Source: Evernia prunastri
Taxonomy: Eukaryota > Ascomycota > Lecanoromycetes > Lecanorales > Parmeliaceae
NCBI GenBank assembly: GCA_003184365.1
Contig: NKYR01000251.1
Span: 1-12,398, forward strand
DNA: 12,398 bases
Direction: 5' to 3'
This document shows positions 1-9,216 of the stretch, piece by piece. The notes under the pieces were generated by a model, which was not told the DNA's origin, did no database searches, and saw only the letters and a list, made by a program, of their open reading frames with translations. Made by a program: the position numbers and the translations under genes. Numbering within the stretch: the first letter of the stretch is position 1; each line of letters begins with the position of its first letter.

Positions 1-597
1 AGCAGCTGGAACCCTGTTATCCGACTGGATAGAACTACGTAAGAATATCATCTCTCGTGGCAAACACAGCAGAAAAAAGAAAATGAAACACGTGGCAAAG
101 TGAATCTCATATTCTTTGGCCACTAAAAAGCCATCAAGCCATCTGATGCGTACTTTCCCAGAAACGTGGATCTGGGGTTGAAATTGTGGCTTCGGGGAAC
201 GATCCCTAGCTTCCGTCATCTCTATGTTGTACCCGTTTCCTACCCCGATGTAACGTATCGTATACGCTTACCTCAATTAGATACTCGTGCTTCTTCTCGT
301 GGCGGAATATATGTCGTTCTCCTCTTGGCTTTCCTACACCAAAAGTCTTATGGTTGCATCCTTTGACATCAAGTATGATCAAAAGACAATGTCAAGGTGC
401 TCAGGGGAGAGGCAACGCCCAAAGATTGGCCACAGCAACCCCCACTCCAATTACACACCTCTTTCCATTCTGAAAATTGCTGCGCGTTTCTTTCTATATA
501 AATCCATTGCTGAGTGCATGTCTCGTCCTCCGCGATCAACTCTTGGCTCACCAAGTGCCGGGAGAAGAAAGGCGACGCTCTACGCTTTCATACAAGC
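1..597. other. Upstream region of the fungal rhodopsin-like gene
   Basis: No gene is recognisable here. Short open frames on both strands have no family-like composition and overlap each other. The right part holds a TATA-like element (listed separately) and presumably the promoter and 5' leader of the plus-strand gene starting at 598. Confidence 0.5.
495..502 (+). promoter_or_regulatory. TATA-like box
   Basis: The octamer TATATAAA lies about 95 nt upstream of the ATG at 598, a spacing compatible with a short 5' leader. It is the only good TATA match close to this start. Function is inferred from sequence and position only. Confidence 0.45.
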
Positions 598-2288
598 ATG
601 GGATTTTCGGATACAGCTTCTTTAGCTATCGAGTCATGGACCTTATACGCCCTTGCCATCTTGACTGTTACTGCGAGACTGTCAGTATACCTACGTCTAT
701 CTCCACCCTGGTCTTTCCTATCGCCAAGTATCTAAAAAGCTCTTTAGGGTATCTCGAACAATACTACTAGGCTCGGTCAGAAATTGGGCCATTGATGACT
801 ACCTAATGTTCTTTATCGTCGTACGTTTCTCCTTTTATCGCTCTATCTGTAAATCCATCAACGCTAGCTCTCATCCTATACACTTGCCCTAGACTTAGTT
901 TTTAAGTCTCTACTTTAATAAGCTCGTAACTGACTATGAGTATAATCTATAGCTTTTATATACAGTGGTCATCGTCGGCGTCAATCAGACATCAGTTAAT
1001 CTCAACAATTATCTTCCTGATTCCTTTTTCGCCACCATTACTGCAGCTGAGACTGCAAGTGCTATATATGGAAGTAAATGGGCGTTCGCAACGGAAATAA
1101 GTAAAGTGACAATGATCTGGTCGTGTAAAGCTTCCATGCTAATATTGTATAACCGCATAACGTAAGTAGTTGCTTTTTGAATTTGAATTTGGAAAGTGTG
1201 AGGCTGGGGTTTAACAGCAGGGCTCAAAATGAAGCTGCTGGCTAACATGTCCATATTTTAGTGACGGCCTATCAATATATCATCGGGCAGTTCAATGCAT
1301 TGGATTATATACTTTGCTTGGGTATTTGGTTGTCATAATATGCTATCTGGCCGCGTGGTGTCACCCAATAACAGCGTATTGGGCAGTACCTGTTTCAGAA
1401 TGTGAGGCCCTCAAGCAAGTGCAGAGGATCATCAGGAGCTAACCATCAACTGCAATAGCGCAACTCCAATGTGCCTCTTATTATAACCATTTGATCAACG
1501 ATGCCGTTTGGAATATCTCATCTGACTTGATGATTCTTTGCCTTCCGCTTCCGCTATTTATCAAAGCACTATTACCCTTAAATAGGTATTTATATAAATT
1601 CTTTACCAAAATTGCGCACTTTCTTGAATTCAGCTGATATTTACTCCCTCCCACAGAAAGATTATGCTTTTTGGAATATTCAGTTTAGGTATCCTTGTCG
1701 TAAGTTTCTCTTCCATTTCCTATAAGTACACGGTAATTGATTTCCGAATCCCATTAGATCCTTTGCGCAATCCTCAACCGTTACTATAACTTTACTGGCG
1801 GCTTCGGAGACCTCTCCTATCTGAACTGGTACGCCGGCGAAACCTCCACTGCCGTCATTGTCGTCAACGTCCCCCACCTCTGGCCCCTTATCAACCGCCT
1901 CGTGGGCCTTGGCTCCTTCAAATCCAGCTCTGCGGTTATCGACGACTATTCCTCTAGAAACTGCTTCGCTCACGGCGAGGTCAGAACCATCACGCGCAGC
2001 CAGCCGAAAGATTTCGATTATGCGGGATATTTCCGCAGCAAGACCGAAGAGCGGTTAGCGAAAGCGGGCGCCTGGACGGGAAATGGAGGTACTGCGAGGG
2101 ACGATATACAGATGAGGAATGTCGAGGGGAATAGTATAGGAGATGCGGCTACGGCTGAAGTTGGGAGGAGGAGAACGATGGATGAAGAGGAGGGCATATG
2201 GCCGCTTCATAATCTTTATCGTCATACTGTGTCGCTGGGTGCGGAGGGGATTGTCAAGACGGTGTATTTGAATCCGTTTGTTGAATGA
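598..2288 (+). CDS. SAT4-family fungal rhodopsin-like seven-helix membrane protein
   Basis: Seven-exon model: 598-680, 748-820, 953-1161, 1262-1401, 1459-1585, 1657-1699 and 1758-2288. It totals 1206 nt (401 aa plus stop), and the phases agree at all six junctions. All introns are GT-AG, 57-132 nt; CTAAC at 1439-1443 is a clear branch site. Family marks seen: a first helix around residues 10-28, IDDYLM at 43-48 after an arginine-rich loop, NISSDLM at 187-193 followed by PLPL, and NVPHLWPL at 262-269. After about residue 276 comes a hydrophilic, probably cytoplasmic tail. These are hallmarks of the fungal rhodopsin/SAT4 (PTH11-like) family, integral membrane proteins of mostly unknown ligand that often sit near secondary-metabolite or accessory genes. 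Length is typical (350-450 aa). The ATG at 598 is chosen because the protein then begins just before helix 1, as in relatives. No frameshift or stop is seen, so it appears intact. The specific role is unknown. Confidence 0.9.
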
Positions 2289-2342
2289 ATGAATGAATGG
2301 ATGGATGGATGGATGGATGGATGGATGGATGGGTGGGTGGGT
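2283..2342 (+). repeat. Compound tetranucleotide microsatellite spanning the stop codon
   Basis: Direct reading gives (GAAT)x4 at 2283-2298, (GGAT)x8 at 2299-2330 and (GGGT)x3 at 2331-2342, an uninterrupted 60-bp tract. The last sense codon GAA and the stop TGA (2286-2288) of the rhodopsin-like gene fall in the first two units. The rest lies in the 3' untranslated region. Confidence 0.95.
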
Positions 2343-2422
2343 GGCCGGATTCTGGGCTTTTCGATCATGACTCTCTATGGAGATGCCGGGGATATCTCCG
2401 TTGCCTTTTTATCAAAAAAACA

Positions 2423-2428
2423 AATAAA
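2423..2428 (+). terminator. Putative polyadenylation signal AATAAA
   Basis: A perfect AATAAA lies in an A-rich stretch about 135 nt after the TGA at 2286-2288, a normal distance for a fungal 3' end. It would serve the rhodopsin-like gene. The assignment is by motif and position only. Confidence 0.5.
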
Positions 2429-2429
2429 A

Positions 2430-3041
2430 TGATATTTAGGGACTGCACTCACTATCTCAGGCTTTTGAAAATACGGTGAAACTCACGCCTACAAGGCTTA
2501 AGGTTTGTTTACAGAATTCTCACAAAAATTCGACGACCTACCTTACACTACACCCAAGCGTGACCACATTCCATGCGCCTCCATCTGCGTCTCTAGATGC
2601 ATATCGGCCTTCAAGCCTTTCCACCTTTGCCTCAGCTTGTGGCCCTCAGCCTCGATATTTGACATTCAAACAGAGAGCGCGTACACCGAACTAAAGAATA
2701 CTACGACTCACTCACTCATACCTCCGACGACTAATGAGAGAACTATCATGAGGGCTACCTTATGCGTGAAAGGATTGACTGGCACTGGAATACTTTGTTG
2801 CCTACATGGGAGAGAAGCCTTCGCAGCTCGATCCTCAATTGATCTGCTGGCCAGTGCTCGCAACATTCATCCCTCATCTCGTTTAGTGGTGAAGCCTGGC
2901 TGGACTTCGTCGTGATACAAAAGGTTCGCAGTCCTCCTAGACTTTCAATTTATTTGGTTAACTCACGTCTTTCATAGTTTTCTCCTTATATCGGATTCCC
3001 CCAACCTGAACATAGACGCAATGCCGGTAACTCTGCCCTAA
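2430..3041. other. Intergenic stretch without a recognised gene
   Basis: The longest open frame (2505-2915, plus, 136 codons) has a composition rich in S, C, P and R and shows no motif, repeat or family resemblance I recognise. I see no splice-linked extension. It is treated as non-genic or as an unsupported hypothetical. Confidence 0.4.
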
Positions 3042-3392
3042 ACCCACATATCACAACAAGGGCCACGGGAAGTCCTTCGTGGCCATGGTGAAAACAATCG
3101 CCAGCCTAACCGTACTCCTTCATCACTTCCACTATCTATTCCTGGATATACTGGACTGCGTTATGATATTCAACACTTGTCCCCCGTTTCTGCTGGACGC
3201 GCTGCCGAGGGTATAGACGCGAGTTTTATATTTCACAGTCTCGAAAACATAACAGATGATCAGAATAGATATATCGCGTTTCAGCTACATGTTCCAGTCG
3301 CTGTACGGGTTTATGACCCCGATAGTCAAGGACTACGGGAGGACCGAGTTACGTGTAACTGTATAGATTATCAGAGATTGTACTTGCCCTAA
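3042..3392 (+). pseudogene. Remnant resembling a fungal SWIM-type zinc-finger protein
   Basis: One frame is open from after the TAA at 3039-3041 to the TAA at 3390-3392, but it has no ATG at its start. Its second half is protein-like: PGYTGLRYDIQHLSP, then GIDASFIFHSLE, then LHVPVAVRVYDPD, ending in TCNC. This order (a G-Y-x-G-x-R-x-D-x-Q segment, an 'xDxSFxxHSLE' segment, a beta-rich stretch, then CxC) recalls fungal proteins in which CxC opens a SWIM zinc finger (CxCx(n)CxH). Here the frame stops about ten residues after CxC, and no CxH follows, so the zinc finger is incomplete. Several more stops follow within 100 nt. I infer a truncated or decayed gene fragment. The family assignment rests on remembered pattern, not a search, and chance openness is the alternative. 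Confidence 0.35.
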
Positions 3393-3938
3393 CCTTTCTA
3401 GTGGCTCTTCACGCGCTTGAATGGTGTGTTGAGAGGAGATCAACAAGCGTGTGTTTCTAGGATGACCTGAGGGTTGAGCGTATCGTAAGGCTGAGATCTG
3501 CCCTGAGGTAAGGGAGTGGCATGTGGTTATAAGATGACGGAAATAGCTGCGGTAGTTGTCAATGTTATCGGAGGTGCACGATGGAGTGTAGTAGGAAGAA
3601 ATTCAGAGTATCATTACCTATTTTCCCTATTCTCTAACTACCAACTTAAATACCTTGAGAACGAATGTCTTGATGAGATGATTTTTGCTTTCCGGATTAT
3701 TCTACTCAACTAAATTTAAAATTCACTTAGCAAAGTTGTAAGCACAACTTGCAACCATTGAAGAATTATCCCACGTACTCAGATTGAAAGGACGCTTAGA
3801 TGACGACGTAAGGCGTAAAGAATAAGCAGAGGTTCCCTCTTCGATCACTCGCTCGGATACTTCAACAGTTGGGCGCCTAGGCCTCACGAGTCTATCCGTC
3901 GACGATCTAGCGTCTTCCTTAAACCAAAGTCTAGACCC
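3393..3938. other. Intergenic stretch between the SWIM-like remnant and the NLR 3' end
   Basis: No gene is recognised. A 65-codon plus frame at 3516-3713 has no family features and is in the same frame as the remnant upstream, but stops separate them. The right end is the probable 3' untranslated region of the minus-strand NLR gene. Confidence 0.4.
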
Positions 3939-3944
3939 TTTATT
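3939..3944 (-). terminator. Putative polyadenylation signal for the NLR gene
   Basis: The minus strand reads AATAAA here, about 96 nt beyond the TAA stop at 4042-4040. The distance and orientation suit the 3' end of the NLR transcript. Motif-level evidence only. Confidence 0.45.
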
Positions 3945-4045
3945 AGAGGCGTTATCAAAACCAGAATAGGATTGACTTTATGTCACCATCTGCACCTACC
4001 CGGGATATAAACAATTGTTTAACTCAGACAAGCAGGGGCTTATCT

Positions 4046-4550
4046 TACTATCTCCTTTCCCTCCAGTGCCCGCTGGTACATCTTCTCGGCCTCAGCCATC
4101 TTGCCCTGACTCTTATAGAGATTGCGCAAGTTGTTGACGGTGTCGAGTGTGGATGGATGCTCAGGGCCCCATACTTTCTCCCTTCCCTCCAGTGCACGCT
4201 GGTACATCTTCTCGGCCTCAGCCATCTTGCCCTGATTAAAATAGAGATTGCCCAAGTTGTTGACGGTGTCGAGTGTGGATGTATGCTTAGGGCCCCATAC
4301 TTTCTCGTATCCCTCCAGTGCCCGCTGGTACATCTTCTCGGCCTCAGCCATCTTGCCCTGATTAGTATAGAGATTGCCCAAGTTGTTGACGGTGCGGAGT
4401 GTGGATGTATTCTCAGGGCCCCATGCTTTCTCGTATCCCTCCAGTGCCCACTGGTACATCTTCTCCGCCTCAGCCATCTTGCCATGATAATAATAGAGGT
4501 TGCCCAAGTTGTAGAAAGCACCAACAATGTCTTGGTCCTCGGTTGCACCA
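4046..4550 (-). repeat. Four 126-bp tandem units encoding TPR repeats
   Basis: A strict 126-bp period is visible: the segment beginning CCCTCCAGTGC recurs at 4059, 4185, 4311 and 4437 on the plus strand. Each unit encodes a 42-residue TPR of the kinesin-light-chain-like type with core NLGNLY, GKMAEAEKMYQ and ALEG. The core is nearly identical in all four. Differences concentrate after NLY (YYH, TNQ, FNQ, KSQ), after ALEG (Y, Y, R, K) and around the WGP segment. The fourth unit is cut short at residue 33, ending GKEIVR before TAA. Such high internal conservation with a few variable sites is known for repeat domains of fungal NLRs. Confidence 0.92.
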
Positions 4551-5505
4551 GAAGCTTTGACGGTGAAGAGTTGTTGTATGCATCGATTTGCATGAGGGAG
4601 CAAGCGCTGCTGCATCAGCCAATACTCTGGCTCCGTTTGTCTAGGCCCAGCAAACCCAACGATCATCGTAGCCAACATCATCAACTCAAACTTGCCTCTA
4701 CTGGTAGACTCGAGACACCAATCGTGAACAACCGGGTGAACCGAATAGCTCTCGGTGTCTTGATTTGATTCGACCAGTGAATAGGCAAGCAGCTTCTTGA
4801 TTGTCCTTCCAAAGCCTATCCCACTGCGCACAAGGTCTTGCAGCCAGACCGGGTCTTTGGAGCCTCGGCTGCCGCGTTTCAACAGCTCAAACCATAGATC
4901 CTGATTGTCGAGATAGGCCCAAAGTTGAAGAAGCTTTGCTGATGTGGGATCGATCTGCTTCACGCATTCGTAAGAGATGCTCCAAGTGGTCTGAATGCTC
5001 CCATTTGAATAATCACGTAATCGAGGTGTATCTGCTTGGAGCTCTGACCCAGAGGTATTATACAGCCACAGATACTTCTGACAGCTTATCCCTGTCTCAC
5101 GCATGTATCGACCGGCTTGAACGATGGCTAATGGAAGTCCTCCTAATCTCGTCACAAGGCTGCTCATCTCTATTCAACGGTCAGTCCATCTACATGTCTT
5201 GAGTGTGAGTTTCAGAAGATGGTACTACCTGGAGTAGACTGAGGCAGGAGCGAATTATTCGTAAGAATTCGGAGAGCTTGTTGAGAATCAACACTTGAGA
5301 CCTTTGTTGCGCTGCCCAATTCTCCAAGATGGGGAAGGCGTGTGGTGATGAGTATTGACCCATGATCGGTAGCTGGGAGGAAGGACTTAATATCATAAGC
5401 TTGGGAGTCTCCCGCCTCTGCACGGTAGTCTCGATCGACGTTGTCAAACACGACAAGCCATTGACGGTTTCTTTCAAGCGCTAGCCATCGTAGAACAGCA
5501 TCCGC

Positions 5506-6318
5506 TTTCTCTGCTGTTTCTTGGCCATGTCTAGTGAGGTCTACTGTTGACTGCTGTATACCGTCAATACGCGCATATGTCGCAAACGCTGCAAGGCTCT
5601 GCAAGAGCGTGTCTTTACTGTTGCCATTGACCCATAGTATTGCACTGTATACCTCTTGGTGTTTCCTGGCATATGCTATGGCTAATTGCGTTTTACCGAT
5701 ACCACCAAGACCATGCAAGACATGAATCTTTCGCCCGCCCTGCGGGTCTGACTGCAGCAGTGAATGCTCTACCTGCTCCATCTCTGTATCTCGATCGACG
5801 AAATTGCCAGTGACGGGTAGATCGGTGAGGTGGAATTGCACCCGGAAATCATCGTTTCCTATAGGAGGGTGTTCTATCAGACTTGAACCATCACTGATCT
5901 GACATCGCCCATCAGAGGAAGTGGTCTACCTACCTTGACCACGCCCCTTGATCAGTTGAGGCGATTCTTCCACCATCTTCTCGATCACTTCGCAGACCGT
6001 CTGGAAATCCTCCTCCGGCTTCCCAAATTTGTTCATGTTAAAGTGATCCCGCGAAAGGGAGTACTTCTCCGTTGACTCGCTCTGATCGAGGCACCCCGAA
6101 CTCTCGTCGACCACGAATTTCTTTGCTTCACATCAGCTGTGCACTGGATATGACTTCCTCTCGCATACCTGTATCCGGCTCCCACGGAGGATGGCGCCAA
6201 CGTTACTTGGCTTTTGCTCGAAGAAGCAGGCCACGTGAGCCTTGTTCTTCTCTTGCCTTGTCTCGAAGAAAAACGTCATCAGGTCCGTCAGATTTTCGTT
6301 GCCGGGGGCGAGAATGTT
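5506..6318. repeat. Direct repeat, left copy (813 bp)
   Basis: Every segment compared matches 6320-7132 exactly at a constant offset of 814. It covers the 5' part of the NB-ARC exon, the 75-nt intron, the 187-nt exon, the 48-nt intron and part of the preceding hydrolase exon. The left edge is continuous with the remainder of the NB-ARC exon; the right edge stops at the N. By itself it lacks the beginning of the hydrolase. Confidence 0.93.
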
Positions 6319-6319
6319 N
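6319..6319. other. Single ambiguous base N at the repeat junction
   Basis: The only non-ACGT base in the window lies exactly between the two 813-bp copies. At both outer flanks the equivalent base (5505 and 7133) is C. A lone N at this point is what a scaffold join leaves when overlapping contig ends are not merged. Confidence 0.97.
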
Positions 6320-7132
6320 TTTCTCTGCTGTTTCTTGGCCATGTCTAGTGAGGTCTACTGTTGACTGCTGTATACCGTCAATACGCGCATATGTCGCAAA
6401 CGCTGCAAGGCTCTGCAAGAGCGTGTCTTTACTGTTGCCATTGACCCATAGTATTGCACTGTATACCTCTTGGTGTTTCCTGGCATATGCTATGGCTAAT
6501 TGCGTTTTACCGATACCACCAAGACCATGCAAGACATGAATCTTTCGCCCGCCCTGCGGGTCTGACTGCAGCAGTGAATGCTCTACCTGCTCCATCTCTG
6601 TATCTCGATCGACGAAATTGCCAGTGACGGGTAGATCGGTGAGGTGGAATTGCACCCGGAAATCATCGTTTCCTATAGGAGGGTGTTCTATCAGACTTGA
6701 ACCATCACTGATCTGACATCGCCCATCAGAGGAAGTGGTCTACCTACCTTGACCACGCCCCTTGATCAGTTGAGGCGATTCTTCCACCATCTTCTCGATC
6801 ACTTCGCAGACCGTCTGGAAATCCTCCTCCGGCTTCCCAAATTTGTTCATGTTAAAGTGATCCCGCGAAAGGGAGTACTTCTCCGTTGACTCGCTCTGAT
6901 CGAGGCACCCCGAACTCTCGTCGACCACGAATTTCTTTGCTTCACATCAGCTGTGCACTGGATATGACTTCCTCTCGCATACCTGTATCCGGCTCCCACG
7001 GAGGATGGCGCCAACGTTACTTGGCTTTTGCTCGAAGAAGCAGGCCACGTGAGCCTTGTTCTTCTCTTGCCTTGTCTCGAAGAAAAACGTCATCAGGTCC
7101 GTCAGATTTTCGTTGCCGGGGGCGAGAATGTT
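6320..7132. repeat. Direct repeat, right copy (813 bp)
   Basis: This is the second copy of the NLR internal segment. Its right edge is continuous with the true upstream part of the hydrolase exon (to 7306). Its left edge breaks the NB-ARC exon after the codons for HGQETAEK. As assembled, it yields a truncated hydrolase-P-loop product that runs out of frame through the N. Confidence 0.93.
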
Positions 7133-7922
7133 CAGAACCGCCCCCTGGACCTGACCCTCCTCGTATTGGCTCTGAGCAGCCCGGAGCATCTCACTTTGGT
7201 TCAGCCCGCCCGCTCCCCGGAAGGGTGTCCCGAAGAAGGCCATGCCTGTAGTGGACTTAAAGATACCGGGCCACTTAGAGTCGGATCGGTTCGCGTCGAC
7301 AATAGCCTAAGCGCGGTCAACGGGGTCCTGTCCCCTCCAGCCTGACCACCTACCCTCAGCACCACCAGACCACCAAAGCAGTGCGCTATGAATATCAGAG
7401 GACGGAGTGGACAAGTCTATGCATCGATCAGCGTGACAAGCATGAAACATTGAGGAGCAGGATCACCATACTTTTCTGACCCGGTTGAGATTCAGAAGAA
7501 GACGTTGAGCCACCGTTGACGCTTTCTGACTGATAGCTTCCTCACCGAACCATTGAGATTCGTACCCGTATCTCAAGATCCGTGCGTTTGGCACTACCGT
7601 GGGCAGCATATGTATATCTTTCAGTCAGTTAACGTAGTGTTCCTCTGGACGGCCCACATCGACCTTCTTGCACCAGGTATCGTCGGGATGCGTGCCGATG
7701 CCGTGAATTGCGACGATACTAGGATCAAGCTGTTAGCGCCGGTAGACCAGGCTTTTTAAGAAAGATGCTGGAATTGTACTCCACGGATGGTGCTGAACCA
7801 GCGTCCCGTGCGGCAGGTAGAGGCTCGTAGAGGACCTTGATCCCGATGTCGTCATCTGTCACTGTTCGCACCTAGTCTTCATCAGTTCCCGTCCAGATGA
7901 GCAGTATGGCTTATCTTACCAT

Positions 7923-9216
7923 GGCGATTGTTCGAAGAGTGTCCTGCAGCTAGCTTGCGGTAGTCACGCTGGCTGTCAGCCAATAGCTTAGGTTAAGAGA
8001 TGGCGCCACTGTGACGAGAACAGTACTTTAGAGCCAAAGGACCACAAATGGAGACTGATGGCAACAAGGAGTTCTGGTTATCGTGGTAGTTCCTGCCGTT
8101 GAAAGTGAGCTTTCGGTTGCTTGGACTTCAGCCTCGCGCGGCAGCATAGGGCTGGAGCCGTATTAACCTGTTGGAAATAGTGGCGAACAGCCCTACTGCA
8201 TTAGTGGCTTGGCACTTCCCACTGAGCGTAAATTGCGCGCTAGCGGTAGTGCAGCCCTAAAGTAGCCCTAAGTCAGGATCTCTCGACATCGCGCAACAGT
8301 AGACCGTGTCTTGATTTCTTGACTACCCAGCTGACCAGGACAGAGGTGGTTTATTTCCCATCACTTGAGGCCTATAGGCTCCTTTCCTTATGGCTAAGCC
8401 GAACACTGAGCTTGCCAGGTTTCCTAATGGCTGTCCAAGGCTTGGTGCGCGGTTGAGATCGCAAAGGAGATAAAGATTCCATTGCAAGCTTAACGCTCGT
8501 ACATCCAGTCAAGAGTTGGTGTCTAATTGGAGACTTTATGACTTTTCGGAGGTGAAGGTACAAATCCTTACGTGCAGGCACGATTCACGGAATAGTGCCC
8601 TAATATGTTTTCTTTATGCCATAGTTGCTGCCTCTCTATTCCGCCAATATCAGGGTCTCTTGTTTGTAAATATGCTTCTTGCAGGCTCAGATTGTGTAGA
8701 ATATGCCTTTTTATTAGGAACGTCACTTGTAGGAGAGAGAAGTTGATGTACTTGCTCCTGGCTCTCCGGTTGCCAACGGAGACGTAGTTTCTCTGGTAGA
8801 CGTGCGCGCTTGCGGAGCCTCTACAGCGAGATCGAGGCATTCGTGAAGGCAGTCCTCAACCATATCACGAGAGACAGTTGGATACTGGCCGAACTTTGGG
8901 AGATAACAAAATTTTCCTTACAAGACAGCGATGCATGATCTCATCCCGCAATGCCATGGTCACTCTTGTTCAACACTCGGCCAAACTTCGGTCTGATTTA
9001 GCGAAATTAGCGCGTCTGGAACTCTTGGCGTGCTTCTCGGCGTCCAGGGCGTTTGGTGCCAACCTCCGTACTGCAAGAATGGGTTTCTAGCCATCTACAC
9101 TCCACTGCGCTATGAATTAGACGCTATTTCGCTGGTCAAGCTATCAGCCCCAATTACTCAGTAGATGGTTACAGTAACTCGATACACAGTATATCCAGCC
9201 AGCTCGGTCCCTGGAC
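7923..9216. other. Gene-poor stretch; NLR promoter side and unassigned sequence
   Basis: I recognise no gene. The left end should hold the 5' leader and promoter of the minus-strand NLR. Short inverted matches of TAGGGCTG (8147-8154) with CAGCCCTA (8188-8195 and 8252-8259) could form a weak hairpin but do not delimit an element. A plus frame open from 8747 to the TGA at 8936-8938 has a plausible helical composition (SLYSEIEAFVKAVLNHIT) but no ATG and no known family. It may be part of a decayed or split exon. Confidence 0.4.

Larger units (their letters stand above)
4040..7922 (-). pseudogene. NOD-like receptor: alpha/beta hydrolase, NB-ARC, TPR; interrupted by a TGA and a likely false duplication
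   Basis: Exons in coding order: 7922-7920, 7871-7785, 7729-7472, 7416-7354, 7306-6983, 6934-6748, then the NB-ARC exon 5858-5229, then 5169-4040. The NB-ARC exon is given in left-copy coordinates because the right copy (6672-6320) is cut at the N. With 6319-7132 removed, all phases match and the frame is 894 codons. Residues about 25-300 form a PGAP1/DUF676-like hydrolase: VAIHGIGTHPDDTW near the start, AHCFGG with C129 at the nucleophile elbow, then FFGTPFRG. NB-ARC follows: FVDRD 327-331, P-loop GLGGIGKTQ 357-365, Walker B VVFDNVD 443-449, ITTR 478-481, GLPLAI 528-533. The C-terminus holds TPRs from about 735. Fungal NLRs of this build are cytosolic STAND sensors that oligomerise and trigger their N-terminal effector domain, in several cases in heterokaryon incompatibility. 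That role is inferred here. An in-frame TGA (7627-7625) replaces the Trp expected in the hydrolase, so the allele is probably null unless it is a sequence error. Confidence 0.82.

Noticed and set aside
2505..2915. 136-codon plus-strand frame as a secreted or hypothetical protein
   Set aside because: No signal peptide pattern, no motif and no splice-supported extension; composition looks like random frame.
4046..4550. CRISPR-like or minisatellite array
   Set aside because: Units are contiguous 126-bp coding repeats without spacers and translate to canonical TPRs in one frame.
3980..4768. 262-codon plus-strand frame with internal repeats
   Set aside because: It is the antisense shadow of the TPR array; its repeats simply mirror the 126-bp units of the minus-strand NLR.
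5534..7345. Plus-strand frames across the duplicated segment
   Set aside because: Antisense shadows of the hydrolase and NB-ARC exons, present twice only because of the repeat.
4038..7919. Shared 12-mer GGCTTATCTTAC at 4038-4049 and at the NLR 5' end near 7908-7919
   Set aside because: The match does not extend beyond 12 bp and mostly reflects the splice-donor-like GTAAGATAAG on the minus strand; chance is sufficient.
8147..8259. Short matches TAGGGCTG / CAGCCCTA as terminal inverted repeats of a transposon
   Set aside because: Only 8 bp long, three copies within 113 bp, no flanking target-site duplication and no transposase frame between or near them.
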